Below, piece after piece: positions 27,458 through 42,500 of a stretch of 64,000 bases of DNA. The stretch's first letter is position 1. Each line of letters opens with the position of its first letter. The notes under the pieces are model-generated. The model had not been told where the DNA came from. It worked only from the letters and a program-made list of their open reading frames with translations, and did no database searches. Origin of the DNA: Locusta migratoria (lineage: Eukaryota; Arthropoda; Insecta; Orthoptera; Acrididae); contig CM048745.1 in NCBI GenBank assembly GCA_026315105.1, positions 281,309,247-281,373,246 on the forward strand, in the 5' to 3' direction. A program made the translations under genes and the position numbers.

Positions 27458-30400
27458 GTTGTGGGATTGGGGGGGTACAGTTAAGAAATAACATTGTTTC
27501 TATTTTTATTCTTTTTCTATTAGGACTTGAGCTACGTCCTATTCATCAGGACTTGTTATTTCACTTATCCCAGGCATTAACAAATATTTATTAGACATAA
27601 TAAAAGATTTTAGGTATAATTTGAGTGCCAGAAAAATGGGTTCAAACTTCCAGTGCGCCTCTAGGATGATGCTACTTTTTAGGGCCTTATATGATTGCAT
27701 TGCAAAACCAAATCCACTTTTGTAGATATTTTAGAATATGCTCTTTCTAATGAGCATAGTCTAAAGGAATTTAGAGAAAACACTTTTTTGAAAAATTTGA
27801 CTGAAAATACCCATTTTTAGCACTTTTTGAAAAATCGTCAACTTTATCCTAGATTTGTGAAATAATGGGAAGCAATAGGAGATTGAAACTTTATATTCTA
27901 AGACCTTGTGTTGGTGAGTTATGGTGTGCAAAGTTTCATGTACATCCCACAATTACTTACGGAGATATAAAATACTAAAGTTCGCCCTTTTTTTAACCAG
28001 CAATTTTTTCACCCAACTTTACCCCAAATTTTCTATACGAAAATTGCTCAGAAATCCTGTTCTTAATATTTTACTTTAAAGAGCTCTAAAAGTTGTATAA
28101 GATGACCAAGTTTTGTTTCTTTTATACAAATACTCCCAGAGATATATCATCTCAAAGTTGCTGAAAATTCAAGGACGCACTATTGGAAGCTGTGCTATGG
28201 TCTTAAACAAGTGACTGTATCTCCGGAAGTATTTAATTTTTGAAACTGAAACTTTACCAGTGTTCATTGAGAACATGTGTGATGGTTCATACCAAATTTC
28301 ATCAAAATCCATGAGGGTCATGTGGGAACTTTTCTCGATATTAGACCACTTGGCACGGAATGGCCCATTTATGAAAGTGGACAGGAGAAAGGAGGTTAGA
28401 TTGAAATCAAATTCTGTCAATTGCAATTGATAATTTTTGTACCTATGCTTTAGACAAACTATGGGACTGACTCATCTACCATCACCATACAGGCATATGA
28501 ACCTCAAGAGAGGTAGTACTCCATAGCGGGTAATGTACTTTTTTCCCCAATATTAACTTTACCATTTTACTGGTGCTGTGAGAAGTGGAGAACATTGGCA
28601 CTAATTGAGGGGTATTCATTTATCTCACAGTGCTGCCGACTTTAATATGTCACTAGATGCAAAGTATTACTTTACACATTGTTAGGAGTAATGGTTTCAG
28701 AACTGCAACAGGAAGCAGCCACTCTGAACCTCTCAGCAGCCATAATACAGGGACAAGGCACATCTCTCCCTGATCCCAATAGCCACTGCCCAAATCTTCA
28801 CCTTATCGTGGACAAACAGTAAATGTTCATTGAATGTAAAATTCAAACTGTAAATCTTTTTTCTCTATTGACTTAAATTTAAAAGGAAGTGGAAATAAAA
28901 AAAAGCACTCACTTTTGATGTAAACAAGAAATAGTTTATTGTTGTGTAGTACTAATAAAGACTTCTGAAAAATAATCTACCTTGTTTAGTAGTATATGTA
29001 ATATTCAGTGATTGGAGAAAAAAATAGTAAGAGCACTGATTCCTGTTTTAACCATTCTCTACATTTACTCAAAAATATTCTTCTTTTGTTTCAGGAGCAG
29101 TGGCTCACACCGGAGAGGCGTATCAAGGCGATGCATGCCACCTCAGTGCAAGGGGTGGAAGACATGATATCTCTGGGAGACCTCCATGAAGCTGGAATAT
29201 TGAGGAATCTCTTAATTCGTTACAATGAGAATCTTATATATGTAAGTCATATATACATGTATCGGTATGTATGTTTCCCTTAGAATTAGAGTAAGTAATA
29301 AGATGGCTTTCTACTTACCACAGAAGGGCGGTTACCCCTGTGTGTTCAGTAGTAAATTTATTCATACGTAAGTTTGTGTGGAGTGTTTCTTTTAGGTCAG
29401 CTTAGTGATTTAGGGGTTGCTAAATGGGGTATTAGGAACAGGCTTTAAACAATGCCATGTTTCTGTGTCTGGTTTAACTCAAATATTCTTCTTCTCTTGT
29501 ACCTTTGATTTGAGTGCCAGCTCTTCCCTGTCTTGGATCCATTGCAGTGCTGGAACTGAAAAGAGATTCTACTTCTAATCAGAGGAATAATATACCAGAG
29601 AACTTTCAACTCCATATATTATACTGTAATATGCAGTTCTAAAATTGGCTCTTTCAATGTTAACAGTTCCAAATCTAGTAACATCCTGTTACAGAAATAT
29701 CTTATTACAGCGTAGTAAATTATCAATTGTTCATTTTGTCTGAACTCTTTGGCACTGTACAAATCGTCAACTTATTGTGGAAAAACATTAATTTGATCAC
29801 TAGAGCTGACTGGTCACTTAATATCACCTTAAAATCAGAATAGTTGTAATCTATTCACAATTTAGTAATTTGTTTTTCCCTTGCACACTAACATGAAATC
29901 TGAGTTACTTTTTCAACATTTTAGTTGTCTGTTCCTGCTGACGAATAAACACTATAAAAATACTACAAACTTATTAATTTTATATCTTTCCATATGCATG
30001 TCAAGTTTGCAGCTCATGCTTCAGTTATAGAAATTATTTGTTATGTTCTTGGTACTGCAGGCTACTACTTGACCAAAGCCAGCATAAAGTAAAATAACAA
30101 ACAAAGCTAAAAGTAATTCCATAAATATTAAATCATTGTATTAAAAGTTTTGATGAAATGAGTGTATAATGATGTGTGTTTCTTTCAGACATACACAGGG
30201 TCAATTCTTGTTGCTGTTAACCCATATCAAATTCTGCCTATTTACACTGCAGAACAAATAAAATTGTACAAAGACAGAAAAATTGGTGAGTTACCACCTC
30301 ACATATTTGCAATTGGAGACAACAGTTACACACACATGAAGCGATATGGGCAAGATCAGTGTATTGTAATCAGGTAAATATCAGTTGATAGTATGGAATA

Positions 30401-33400
30401 CTTTTCTTTGTAAAATTATTATTTTGCACAGCTATTTAGAATAATAAGTTGTGAGTCACTTTTTTCCTTATATTATTGTCCAACCTACATACTCATTTGA
30501 ATGACATTGTTAAAACCCCCAGTTAATGTTGATAATAATGGTTAAGAGTTGTGCTGTCAACAGCAACTGTTTATTAAGATACTTGCAGGCTACAATAGGT
30601 ATTACCTGCCAAACCAAATTGAAAACCTGGACTTATTGGCAACACTTGCATGTTTACAACCAGGGTAAAGAAACCGAAATAACTTGAGCACGCATATGCT
30701 ACATACTATACACCATTGCTCTGGTTAGCATAACAATTTGTGGCAGCGATAGACATAATTGACTTTGATCAAACAATTTTATCTTTACGATTGTCTTTGG
30801 ACGAGCTGCCTCTTGGCCACCACCACCAACAATTACATTTAGTCTGTGTCTATGCATCTTGAACTTTAGGTGAATGAAGTGTTGTTACACAGACAAGTGT
30901 GTTTTATGGGGCTCACGTTCCATGAAAAACCCACAAATTAAACACTGCTACAGGTATTAATGAGCCCTGTGAGTAATCTACATCTGGAGGCAGGGGTTCC
31001 CCCACTACGAATCTGGTGCCAACAACTGCTGACTAATTACCGTATATTGTTCATTGTTTGCATAACCACCTGAACTACAGTTTCCTTTATTTCAAACACG
31101 TCACTCCATAACCTACAACAGAGGCCAAGATCAGGAATTTCAATTTTATTCTGTGTCTAATTCTTTCTCAGTGAACTGGATTCTTTTCCCTACCACCTCT
31201 TTTTCCCTATCACCTCTTTTTCAAGTCCAGTCATGTACAGCACCATGGTGTATACATTAACCACAGCTTCAATCAGAATTATTACATTTCTGCAAAACAA
31301 TAAAAGTAAGAAATAAATAAAGTAAAAAAACTTCTGAAGTATTTTATTACATAATTCCAATTACTGTCCATCTATTCATCAGCAATCTCACAGCCAGTAG
31401 GGTAAAACTTATCATAAAATAACCAAAACACAAATATTTCTCACATCATGCACAACACACAAATGACATATTGCTACATTCAGATGTTTTCCGAGATACC
31501 ATTTGTGGAAAAATGTACCTAATTTATATTGCTGAAGACAGGTCTATCGGAGTTGAATTTTGAAGTGTGTCAAAGTATAAAAGAGTATCTTCAAAGACAG
31601 ATGCAGCCAATTGATTATCGACAAAGGCATGAATTTTAATAGCATCTGCTCCATCACGAATAAGTTACACCTTACTGGCTGTGAAAATGCTGGCAAATAG
31701 ACAGACAGTAATTGAAATTAGGTAATAATGTACTTTAGAAATATTTTATTTTATTTATTTATTTCTTATTTTTATTGTTTTTGCACTCTGTATCACAAAT
31801 AAAACAGCTATAAACAGATAATTCACTTAATTGAATATCAATCACACTTCCTGATGCTGTAATAAGGCAAGGAAAGGTATTACAAATGTGAGAATATTAG
31901 AAAGAAAAAAAAAAAAACTGCCATGATGGAGGTTTGTCAGTCCAAGCCCTGGACCGTATGACCAGTGATGGCCCTCGGAAAGTCGCTCATGTCTAAGAGT
32001 ACCCAAGCTGTAGCACGAAAACACAAAAATGTTCATTACTCGAACATCATTAATTTTGGACCCCATATATATTATTAAATATGGTCATCTTCAGATGATC
32101 TGTCAATGTATAGCATCAAAAATGCAATTTTTCATCATTAACTTTGACCTTGATTTTTTCAAAAATTACTGAGTGTCTCTTTTTTTTTTTTTTTTTTCCA
32201 ATGTAGAACGTTCAAACAAAATTTGATCGAAATCAGCGACCCACATGTCAGACCCTCTCATTGAGAATGAGTTTCCATATCTAATGACTATAATGTCAAC
32301 AAAATGTCAAACCCAAATTTTCCTTCTTTCTTTAATTATCCCTTTGCCTGAAGCCCTGTTCCCACAACTGGGTGCCCAAGCAGAGACTCACTGTTTAAAC
32401 GGCTTGTTTCACTGGGTCTAGGAATGGGAGGTGGAGAAATGTGTGATGCTAGTTATCGTAGAGGAGTACCACTAGGCTTTTCATCCATAAGATTTGTATG
32501 AATTCAGAAAAGAGTTCATTGCCTCTCCCATAGGATCATGAGCCACATACCTCTTCACTTAAATTTTAAAAGTTCTTATAAACTGTATAATTCACACAAC
32601 AATATTAATTTTTTATTTCTGAAGAAGATAACATTAACGTTATTGAATCCTAGGGTTCTAACAAACCTTTACATGCAGCAGGTTTGCTGATTAATTTCAA
32701 CTTTTTCAAATTTACTCTTATACTTCTTTTAATGCCTTATTTCCTAGTATAATTCTGTCAGGATTATCTGGTTTTATGGTATGTCATTTCAAGTCATATT
32801 TCAAGTAGAACACAGATTTTGTATTTCAAATAATATTTTTGATTGATTATAACATGACAAATGATTTAAACTATTCAAATGGTAACACTAAATCTTTATT
32901 TCTGTATCCCCAGTGGAGAGAGTGGTGCTGGAAAGACTGAGAGCACAAAACTAATTCTTCAGTACTTAGCTGCAATAAGTGGAAAACATTCATGGATTGA
33001 GCAGCAGATACTTGAAGCCAACCCAATTCTTGAAGGTACAGCGGTATATTCTTAAGTAGTATCAGATATATAAATTTTGTAATAAATGACAAAATAATAA
33101 TCTTGAAATAAAATGAGTTCTCATTTCATACAGCATTTGGTAATGCCAAAACAATCAGGAATGATAATTCATCAAGATTTGGAAAATACATTGATATTCA
33201 TTTTAATAAGCAAGGTGTAATTGAAGGAGCTAAAATTGAACAGTACTTGCTTGAAAAATCGAGGATAGTATCTCAAAATACTGACGAACGTAATTACCAT
33301 ATATTTTATTGTATATTAGCTGGGATGTCAAAAGAGGAGAAACAGAAACTGGAACTCGGAGATGCTTCACAGTATAAGTATTTGACAGGTGTAAGTAAGT

Positions 33401-33522
33401 TTTAATTTATAATTTACTACTTGTATTATGCCAGTATCCCTATATATTATGTGACAAATTTTGGACATGGAATTTACATTGTCATGTTGCTTACCACATC
33501 CATTTTACATTACTGCATACTT

Positions 33523-33567
<45 letters not shown>

Positions 33568-36500
33568 TACCTTTATATCAGGGCGACTAGGAATTATGGC
33601 CATTTTATACTAGGCTGCTGCTATGTCTTTAAATAGGCTATTTCAAATGTGATTCAAATGTTAGTTTGAAATTGAACAGGTTTTTTTTCTTTTAATTAAC
33701 TGTGTGAGTAAATTTCTGATTCAAGATGAATTCTAGAATGAATCTGTAAATAGTCCCATGGAGTCTCTACCAGCACTAAAAACAGGAATTACTGTCTGTT
33801 GGGATTTCCAATGGCTGTTCACCACCACCAGGTTTTACTATGGCTCACTCACATGTTGCAAGTCAATGAAGACCCATTCCATAGTTAGCTCATGCCTTTC
33901 TGTAGAAATCACGATGTGTGGTTAGAGAAAATTATTGTATAATAATTTAATTTGATGGTAGGGAATGAGAACTTTGTAATTGAACTTTCTTACATTTTAT
34001 AAGTGAGGCAAAAACAGCACCTTTAAAAATAATGTACAGTGATACAAGTAGAGTTGCTACATGCCTGATTAGGGTAGTACATGTTATGAAAGCCCAAATG
34101 CTTTGTCAGCAAGAAATATTGGATAAAATGTTACTGCAGTGGCAGCTGGTGCTTCAGATGACTGGGGTTTCACTCCTTTGAGTGCCACCAGATCTTGATA
34201 GTGGCACTACCTCTCCTCCTGTCCCCCCACTCTCGCTTGGCGTCCAAAGGAACAATTTGGTGCACCTCTGCGAGTGGCAGGGGGAAAGCACCCTGGTTTG
34301 TCCCCTCCTCCTTTAGATATATTTTTGTTAAAGTATCCACAGAAAGTCTTACCTCAGCTTGTTTGCATGTGCTTCAACTAGAGCTGGGGCATTGACCTAC
34401 CAAGCTTGTTTATTTCACACTTTTGTTCCAAGCTTAAAGCTGAGTAATTTGTTACTAAATGATACTGAAGGTTGTTCATTTTTCCTTGATAATAAACACC
34501 AAGAACATATGATTATGTACATGAACACTAAAGGACAGTAAGTAATTGATTTCATTGTTAAATGACTGTAACAATGTGAATCTGTAAAGATGAAGAGACA
34601 AGCTACCTTCGGGTCACATGACACAGTAAATAGGACCTCCTCCTAATGTTACACTTGCGCAAAGGCTGCTCTCCCCCATTTCTTTTCAAACAGTTAATAT
34701 TTCAAATTTTTACTGTGATGTGTATTAACAGCCGTAATACACTTTTAAAAAATGCATATTGTCAACCATCAGCTGTTTATTATATGTAGAACTTGACTGG
34801 TTTTGGATATTATCCATCATCATCATCATCATCATAAGTCATTGTGCTCATTTCTGAGCATTGTGACCCCCATGAACCAAACGTCTCCATCCCGGACGGT
34901 TGTCAGCTTCTCTCAGTGCCTGCTGAAGAGGTAGACCGGAGAACTTGATTTGGTCTATCCATCTGCTCGCTGCTCTTCCTCTTGGTCTTGTGCCCTCGAT
35001 CTTTCCTTTTAAGATTATTTTTTCTAGGTTTTCTCCATCTCTTCTTATAATATGGCCAAAGAGCTGGAGAATTTTTTTGTCGACTCGAGAAGAAAGGCGT
35101 CTGGAGATATTCAGTTGTTCAACAATGAACACATTTGTTCTTCTTTCGGCCCATTTTATGCATAGCATCCGATGCCAGCACCAAAGCTCAAACACATCAA
35201 TGCGTTGTTTGTCTCTGGCCTTGAGTGTCCATGACTGACAGCCATAAAAGAAGACAGAAAACAAGAGTGTTTCAAATAGCTGAATCTTTGTGCTATTTGT
35301 TATTGCTCTGCTAGTTATTATTGGATATTATCCATCGTCAGAAAAATAAGATTTAACCGATTACATTGGTGCATTTTCTGTTATTTACTCTTTGAATTCT
35401 TAGGCCATGACTCACTGTAATGCAGCCTGGTATTGTTTTATTTATTATCAAGACCTAATGTCTAGTGACACTTTACGTATCTTTTATCATTTGCCATAGA
35501 TATCCTTACAGAAAAAGCACTATTGTAATTGATCTTTTTAATTTTACTTTTCTGATGATGGATAACATCCTAAACTGGTTAAGTTCCAAATACAATATAA
35601 AGTTGATGGTTGACAATATGCATTTTTAAAGTTAAATATTTGTTACAACAAAGAGTAGAAATGTCCTTTACTCTCAAAATCGTAACACACTTGCTAAAAC
35701 ATCCAAAGATATGTGGCAATACAAAAGTCATTGTTGTTCCCGTATCTTTTAAAAAGAAGTTAGGTTTTTTTTAAAAAAATTGCTTGCAGTCTGTCACAAA
35801 CCCACTACCTTCGTCGGCGCAACGCGATGCTGCTAACCGCACGGCTATTCTTGCTAGATAGAGAGTAGCGACTTAATAATTAGCTTATTCATGATAGGAT
35901 CTTCTGAAGGCTTTTACAGTTGATGTGTCTTTAATTTATAGTTATAAGATATTTTACCAAATATGATGTGTTTTTGATAAATCTTCAATTGTGCCGAATC
36001 AAATATGAAGGGCAGATATTACCTTCATGGAGGATTTGCCAATGTGCCAGGCGAGGTGCGCAGTAGCTTCATTGTCTTGCTTCGGGACCATTCGTGCGTA
36101 ACTGCCTCAGCTTGAGTAGCCAGGAGCTGGGATCTCTACCAGCTCCAACATCAATGTTAAAAGTGGTGTTTCCCCTCTCCCCTCTCCCTTCCCTGTCATG
36201 GTAGTGCCCATATGCTGCCTCCAGGGGGTTCAGAAGAGAATTTGCACCTCGGCCATGCATGCACATTGCAATGCTGCAACCACTGCCACCTATATTATGC
36301 AGCCACGATATGACTCGTATACATGCTGTCTCTGTGACATAATGTTTCTCATGTGATAAAAATACTTTGAGTGGTTATGTAAAATGATGTGATAAAAGAA
36401 CGAAATGAAGAATGATAGTTTAAAAACACTTTTTATTTTATTTATTTATTTATTTAAGTTTGTTTCACTACAAGCTTTTTGTCAGGGGTTAACTGAACCA

Positions 36501-39500
36501 GTGAATACATAGGACACGCCGCCACTTTGTTACTGGAAGATTTTTTCACAGACAAATAGTTATAAGGTTGCATGTAAGCATGTAACTTACATGTAACTGA
36601 TACTTACTAGTATGCACTATGAAGTTTAGGAATGTCAGAACAGTAAAGATCAAATACACAATTTTCCATCATTGTTACTGTTTCACTTGCAAAAGCTTGC
36701 ATATTTTTGCACAATTACAATCCGCACAATCCGCAACTAATTTAGCAATTCTACATAGCTACAATAATTCTTTCATTAATTGCAAAAAATTATAATTATC
36801 AAAAAACTCAATGACTATGTATAATTCAAGCTCCAACTTACAGAGCTTCAAAATCATTTCTGTCTCATGGTATACAAAATTAGGAGAGTGCTCTTTTGTG
36901 GCATTAGCCATGTTGTGGGGGGGGGGGGGAGCTACCGGAATGTGCTGATATTTGAGACACACTCATTTTCCTTCTCTGATATGAATCACTGGAGTCTCCA
37001 TTGTTGCCTCTTTGTTTTTCAGTAGAATCTCTGCATTTCCTCTCTTGTATATCTTCTTCTATAACGTGTTCATATATGATAGGCACTGTTTCCATCTAAT
37101 AATCCTGAATTGCACTGTCATATGCTAACAGAATATAAGCAGTTTTCACTCATTTAATGGATACCATCTGGCCCTTGCGATTACATTGAATGCAATTGGT
37201 ATGTTTGATGTGTCGTTAAACTTTGTTCAGCCTGGTATAAGGTGGTTGCAAGGGGGATGGGGATACCACATCCTTATGTAGGATGATGTGTAAGTATGTT
37301 TTAAGTCTTTATGTACAAAAATATTATCCATGTGCTGTGATGAGTTGGACTTAGCTTCAAAGTCTGGCTTTTCATTTGACCAAATAAATATGGGAGGTGT
37401 GGGACATCCAGTTGAGGCTATCTCTTATGGTAGGTGTAAAGTCTGTTCATTACCATCTCTGCTATGGAAGGGGCAGTGTGAAGATCCAGCTGTTTTTGTG
37501 GCACATGAGAGTGGCCTCTAATGTCCTAATACATCAATCCACCATCCCTTTACTTGATGGATAATTATTTGTGGTACAATGATGTCAAAATACTCACAGG
37601 TTAGACAGTTCCCAAAACAATGTCAAGTCAGACTGCCATCACTGACCCATACTGATGTGTGACATGCGACGGGCACCCAACTGCACTGTTAACATTGACA
37701 GTAAGGGTCTAGATACTGTCTCCTCTGACATATCTTGTACAGGTATTGCCTCACTTCATTGATTATGGTTGTTCTTGGCTGACAGACTGGGGAAGTGGTC
37801 CTATGACATCTAAAAGTACATGATGGAATCTGTTGTCTATGGAAACACTCCAACTTGTTTATGTACATGTATGCCACCTTGTATTGCTGGCGCATTGTAC
37901 ATGCTCTGACCCACTTCTTACAATCCTTCTAAATGCTGGGCCATACGACTAATATATCATTAGTTTTACATTTGTCAACAAGGGTGGACCAAGTTATGCC
38001 TGTTAACAAAAAATGTCTTGCGCAGATCCTCAAGTATGTGAGATCTGGGTGTGCAGTCCTGTTGATATGGTTTGCAAATAGTCGTCAGTAGTATGTGCTT
38101 CAGTGTCTTGTTCACAGTTCACAAAGTAAGTGATAACTCCAACACATGACAGGGGGGAGGAGGGCAATTAGCCATTTCATTATTGGCTTCTCTAATGTGT
38201 CTCAGATCTGTTGTAAATTGGCTGATAAACTCGAGCTGTCAGTGTTTTCTTAAGGTGCTACTGTCTTCATTTTTACTGAGAGCAAAAGTTATTGACTTAT
38301 GGGTCATAAATACTGTGAATGGTTTAGTTTCTACATACAGTCAAAACTTCATAAATAGCTAGTAGCTCTGGGTTATATGTGCTCTATTTGAACTGCACTT
38401 CTATGAGCGTTTGTAGGAAAAAACATAATGGTTACCACTGCTTTTGCATAAATGGATGAAGCCCAGCTCCAGTGGCTTCATAGCTGTTGTCCACCATTGC
38501 TAAAGGTGCATCGTGCACAGGGTGTACCATAAGAGCTGACTTCTCTAAGCTGACTTTCACTTGATGTGAGGCTCATCGTATTTCTTGTGGCTATAGTCCA
38601 TCAGTGCCTTTACCTGCCAGTGCTGCAGGTAGTGACACTTGTATGTCGGCTGCTCACAGTACCTGCCAATAATAAATGTTGACAACCCCCAAGGAAACTT
38701 CACAATTGTTGAAACTTCCTGGCAGATTAAAATTGTGTGCCGGAACCGGGACTCGAACCTGGGACCTTTGTCTTTCGCGCGCCAATTGTAATTTGTCATT
38801 TTGTAAGTTTCACTGCAGTCTAGCCAACCATGACTAGTGAATGACACAGACTTGACATTAAAAGTAATATAGGGTTATTTAGAAATATGGACTCATTTTA
38901 AGTGATTTGTATTTCTTGAAGTATAAACTGTACAGGAACAGTCTACTTACTAACAAAAGAAAAGTGTTTCAAAGTTTTCTTTCTTTTTTTAAACCACTGA
39001 TTACAAATGTTCAATGGAATGCGGAATGGAATCTTGTGTTGTCGAGTTCACAAAAGCAGTGACACTGTTTCTGCATGCAACCAGAGTTGTTGGTAGAGAG
39101 GGATGTAAACAGCCTTCTTTATAGACCCAAAAGAAAAATCATGGGCAGGAGATCTCAGTGGTCAGAAGTGTGGAGCTAGATCTTGATTTCCCATGTGACC
39201 TATCGATCACCAAGGAAGATATTGATTTAATAATCCTCAGATGTTTTGGAGTCAATGTGGTGGAGCTCCACCCTGTTGGAAAATGAAGTCTTGTGAATCT
39301 TTGATTATTCTTCCAACATGTCCAGGTTCATTATTCCACTTGCACTTCTGAGTCTCTTTCATTCTGCAATGCTATACACAGTTTTGCACTGTTAACTGCT
39401 GTCTTACTTGTTGTAACCACAACACTGCTGAATACCTTCTTGTCACATCAAGACATCTTACAGTTGCCTATTGGTGTCAGTATACTAGTGGCTGTTCACA

Positions 39501-42500
39501 ACATTGCATGTACCTTTGCAGCTGTTTAAGTAATTAGTTTTAATTAAACAAAACTTTGGACCTTCCTGTTTCCTTCACTATGTAGACCGTTCATCTCCCA
39601 TTCATATATCATGAAATGTTAATTAAAATGGATCCATCTTTTTTAATAGCCCTGTATAGTTTTTCAGCTAGTCATATGAGAAAATGTGAGTGCCTGATTG
39701 ATAAAAACAGAAGCTTTGACTTTATAATTAAATTTTGTATCAGTTTTTTTCTTGCAAATTCCACAATAAACAATTTGCACTATTACAGGGTGGAAGTATT
39801 ACATGTGAAGGAAGGGATGATGCAGCTGAATTTGCAGATATTCGATCTGCTATGAAAGTTCTTCTTTTCACTGACCAAGAGATCTGGGAAATACTGAAGC
39901 TCCTAGCAGCTTTACTACATATTGGAAACATCAAGTACAAAGCAGCTGTCATAGGTATTGATGTCCAAAATTTTATTATATATTTTGTTAATGAGCTAAC
40001 AGAACTGAAACTAATGCATGTGCCATAAAATGTAAATAATCAACATAGACTTGTGAAAAAGCAATTAGAAGTGGTGCAGGTAATGACATTAGAAAGTATG
40101 TTAATGCTTGAACTCTATTATTGAAAAGTCATTCTGCATGTTATAAAACATTAAATTGTTCTTAATATTTATTCCTAAGCTTAATTTGAGCAATTGTTAG
40201 CACTAATTTTATACTGAATTACTACTATTCTGACAGTGCTGTACTTCACATACATTTCTTTTTCTGTATCATAATCTGCTTTTTACAGCCATTCATCACT
40301 TTGATTCCTGTGCTCATTATGTTTTAAACCACATCTGAATATTTGGTTTTCATTCTTGTACAGTCATACATTTTTCAGTTAGGAATTCTGTAACACTTAA
40401 CAGCTTTCAGCACCTCTGTTTGTAGCTGCCAACATTTTTCATTTCCAACATTCACCTCCCTCTTCCACCCTTCCCACTCTTGAGATATTTGCCCACTATA
40501 CTCCCATTTGTTGTACTTCTAAGAAAAGTTTATTAGCCGTTATTAATTAGACCAAGCAACTTTCTGGCCTATCTATCTCTAAATTGGAATTTTTTTAAAA
40601 GTTATCTACAATTATTTGTTTAAACTGTTGCTGTAACAGTTCCAGGTTGCTGTTAAAATTCTTTTGGTATGATTTGCAAGAAGCAGTGTTTCTAATGAAG
40701 TTGATTTTGCTTTAAGGAAATGTAACACTTCTGTTTATTTAAATCTCATTTTTCAGATAACTTGGATGCCACTGAAATCCCAGATCTCAGTAGTGTTCAG
40801 AGAGTTGCAGGCTTACTAGGAGTTCCAAAGCAGCCTCTAATTGATGCACTTACTCGGAAAACAATATTTGCAAGTGGAGAGACAGTTGTAAGTAAGAATA
40901 AAACTGTATCCTGGAGAATTTTACTTATAATTTTTGCAGTAATTGAAGTAGACTGACTACATAAAATGTTGACAATAGATTTCTGCTACTGACAGGAAAT
41001 CATTTGTGAAAATGATAACAAAAAAATTTGTTAATTCTTGCTATCATTTAGTGTGAGGGGGGCATTTAATTTGATTTTTAAAACATCAGTAAGTAAAGTA
41101 CTTCAGCATATTATTTATGTATTGTCATGTTAACAACATTCTACACTGAAGAGTCAAAGAAACTGGTACAGGCATGTGAATAGAGAAGAAAAAAAAAAAA
41201 AAAAGAAAGAAAAAACACCCACACATGTGTAAACACTCATAGGACAGTGCTGCGGTCAGCAATGCCTAAATAAGACAACACGTGTCTGTCCCTGGTGTTA
41301 GATTCATTACTGATTTTACAGTGGCAGGTTATCACAATTTAAATGAGTTTGAACTTTCTTTTTTTGTTAGCATATGAGAGATGGAACATTGCATCTCCAA
41401 GTTAGAGATGAGGTGGGATTTTCCTTTATCACCATTTTACAACCACAACATGAATGTTGGGAATCGGGTACAACATCAAATCTCAGTCATTGCTGCAGTA
41501 GGAAAAAGATCTGGCAAGAATGGAACCAACCCTCAACTAAAGACAGAAGTGCGGCCTTCTGCAAATTGCTGTAGATTTGAATGCTGAGCCATCAACAAGT
41601 GTCAGTATGTGAGCCATTCAGTGAAATGTCATTGATATGGGGTTTTGGAGCTGAAGACCCACTCACATGTAACCTTGCTGATCCCATAATTCAAAGCTTT
41701 ACATCTCACCTTGGCCCCTCAACTCCAACATTCGACTGTTGATGACTGGAAACATTTTACCTGGTCTGACGAGTTTCATTTTTAATTGTATTGAGCAAAC
41801 AGATGTGTACAGGTATGGAGACAACCTCATAACTCCATGGACCCTGCATGTCAGCAGGGGTGTTAAAGCTGGTGGAGGCTCTGTAATGGCATGGGGTATT
41901 TGCAGTTTCATTGATAAGAGACCTCATGTACCTCTTGACAGGTGTCATGTACAAATCCAATTTGGCTGATCACCTGCATCTATTCAAACTTCTTCCCATT
42001 TCAGTATTGTGGTGTGGTACAGCAACCATGTGAGGTTGAAATTCCTGAGTAATTCATTGCAAAAATCTGTTTCGCCCAATTAGGGCATCTTCAGATATCT
42101 AACAAAGTAGAAAGAGGAAACTAGTACACCCAAGACAATATTTATATGACAGTCTTTAAAAAATTAAAGTTTTTCTTTAGCTAGAAAACAAATCTGTAAT
42201 GGGTACTTCTTTGTTAGATATCTAAAGATGCCCTAACCAGACAAAACATATCATATCTGAATAAAACAGATTTTTGCAACCAAGACAGTTTTTTATTCAA
42301 GAAGTTGCATCCATTCATGTCCATTGTGCATTCCAATGGACTTGGACAGTTCCAGCAGGTCAGTGCACCACCCAATGCATCCAGAATTACTAGAGAGTAG
42401 CTCCAAAAACATTCTTCTGAGTGCTGTGTGAAACGGCCAATTGTACTACATACTGGATGGTTGTTCCTGTCAGATGTTTGAGTCCTCCCTTGGGCATAGG

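Larger units (their letters stand above)
24331..28366. mobile_element. 4-kb element with about 1.3-kb inverted arms around a degenerate ORF
   Basis: The left arm (24331-25623) and right arm (26400-28366) are inverted copies. The outer ends are GGGTCATTCCATGCCAAGTG and its near-complement. The order of landmarks is mirrored along the whole length: CACATGACCCTCATGGATTTT, GAGCTCTTTAAAGT, TTCATGAACATCCCACAATT-type blocks, then (CT)n(CA)n at 25227-25316 against (TG)n(AG)n at 27398-27458, then ATAACTGC at the inner edge. The right arm is longer because of an insertion (about 26450-27146). The 776-base centre holds a minus-strand ORF relic. No clear target duplication was found. It could be a DNA transposon with very long terminal inverted repeats or an inverted duplication of one element's 3' half. 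Confidence 0.8.

Noticed and set aside
27400..27594. ORF starting with alternating Cys-Val and Glu-Arg residues
   Set aside because: Translation of (TG)n(AG)n microsatellite.
29242..29283. Extension of visible exon 2 past the donor (reading frame stays open to 29280)
   Set aside because: GTAAGT at 29242 is a consensus donor, and the family sequence continues exactly at 30189.
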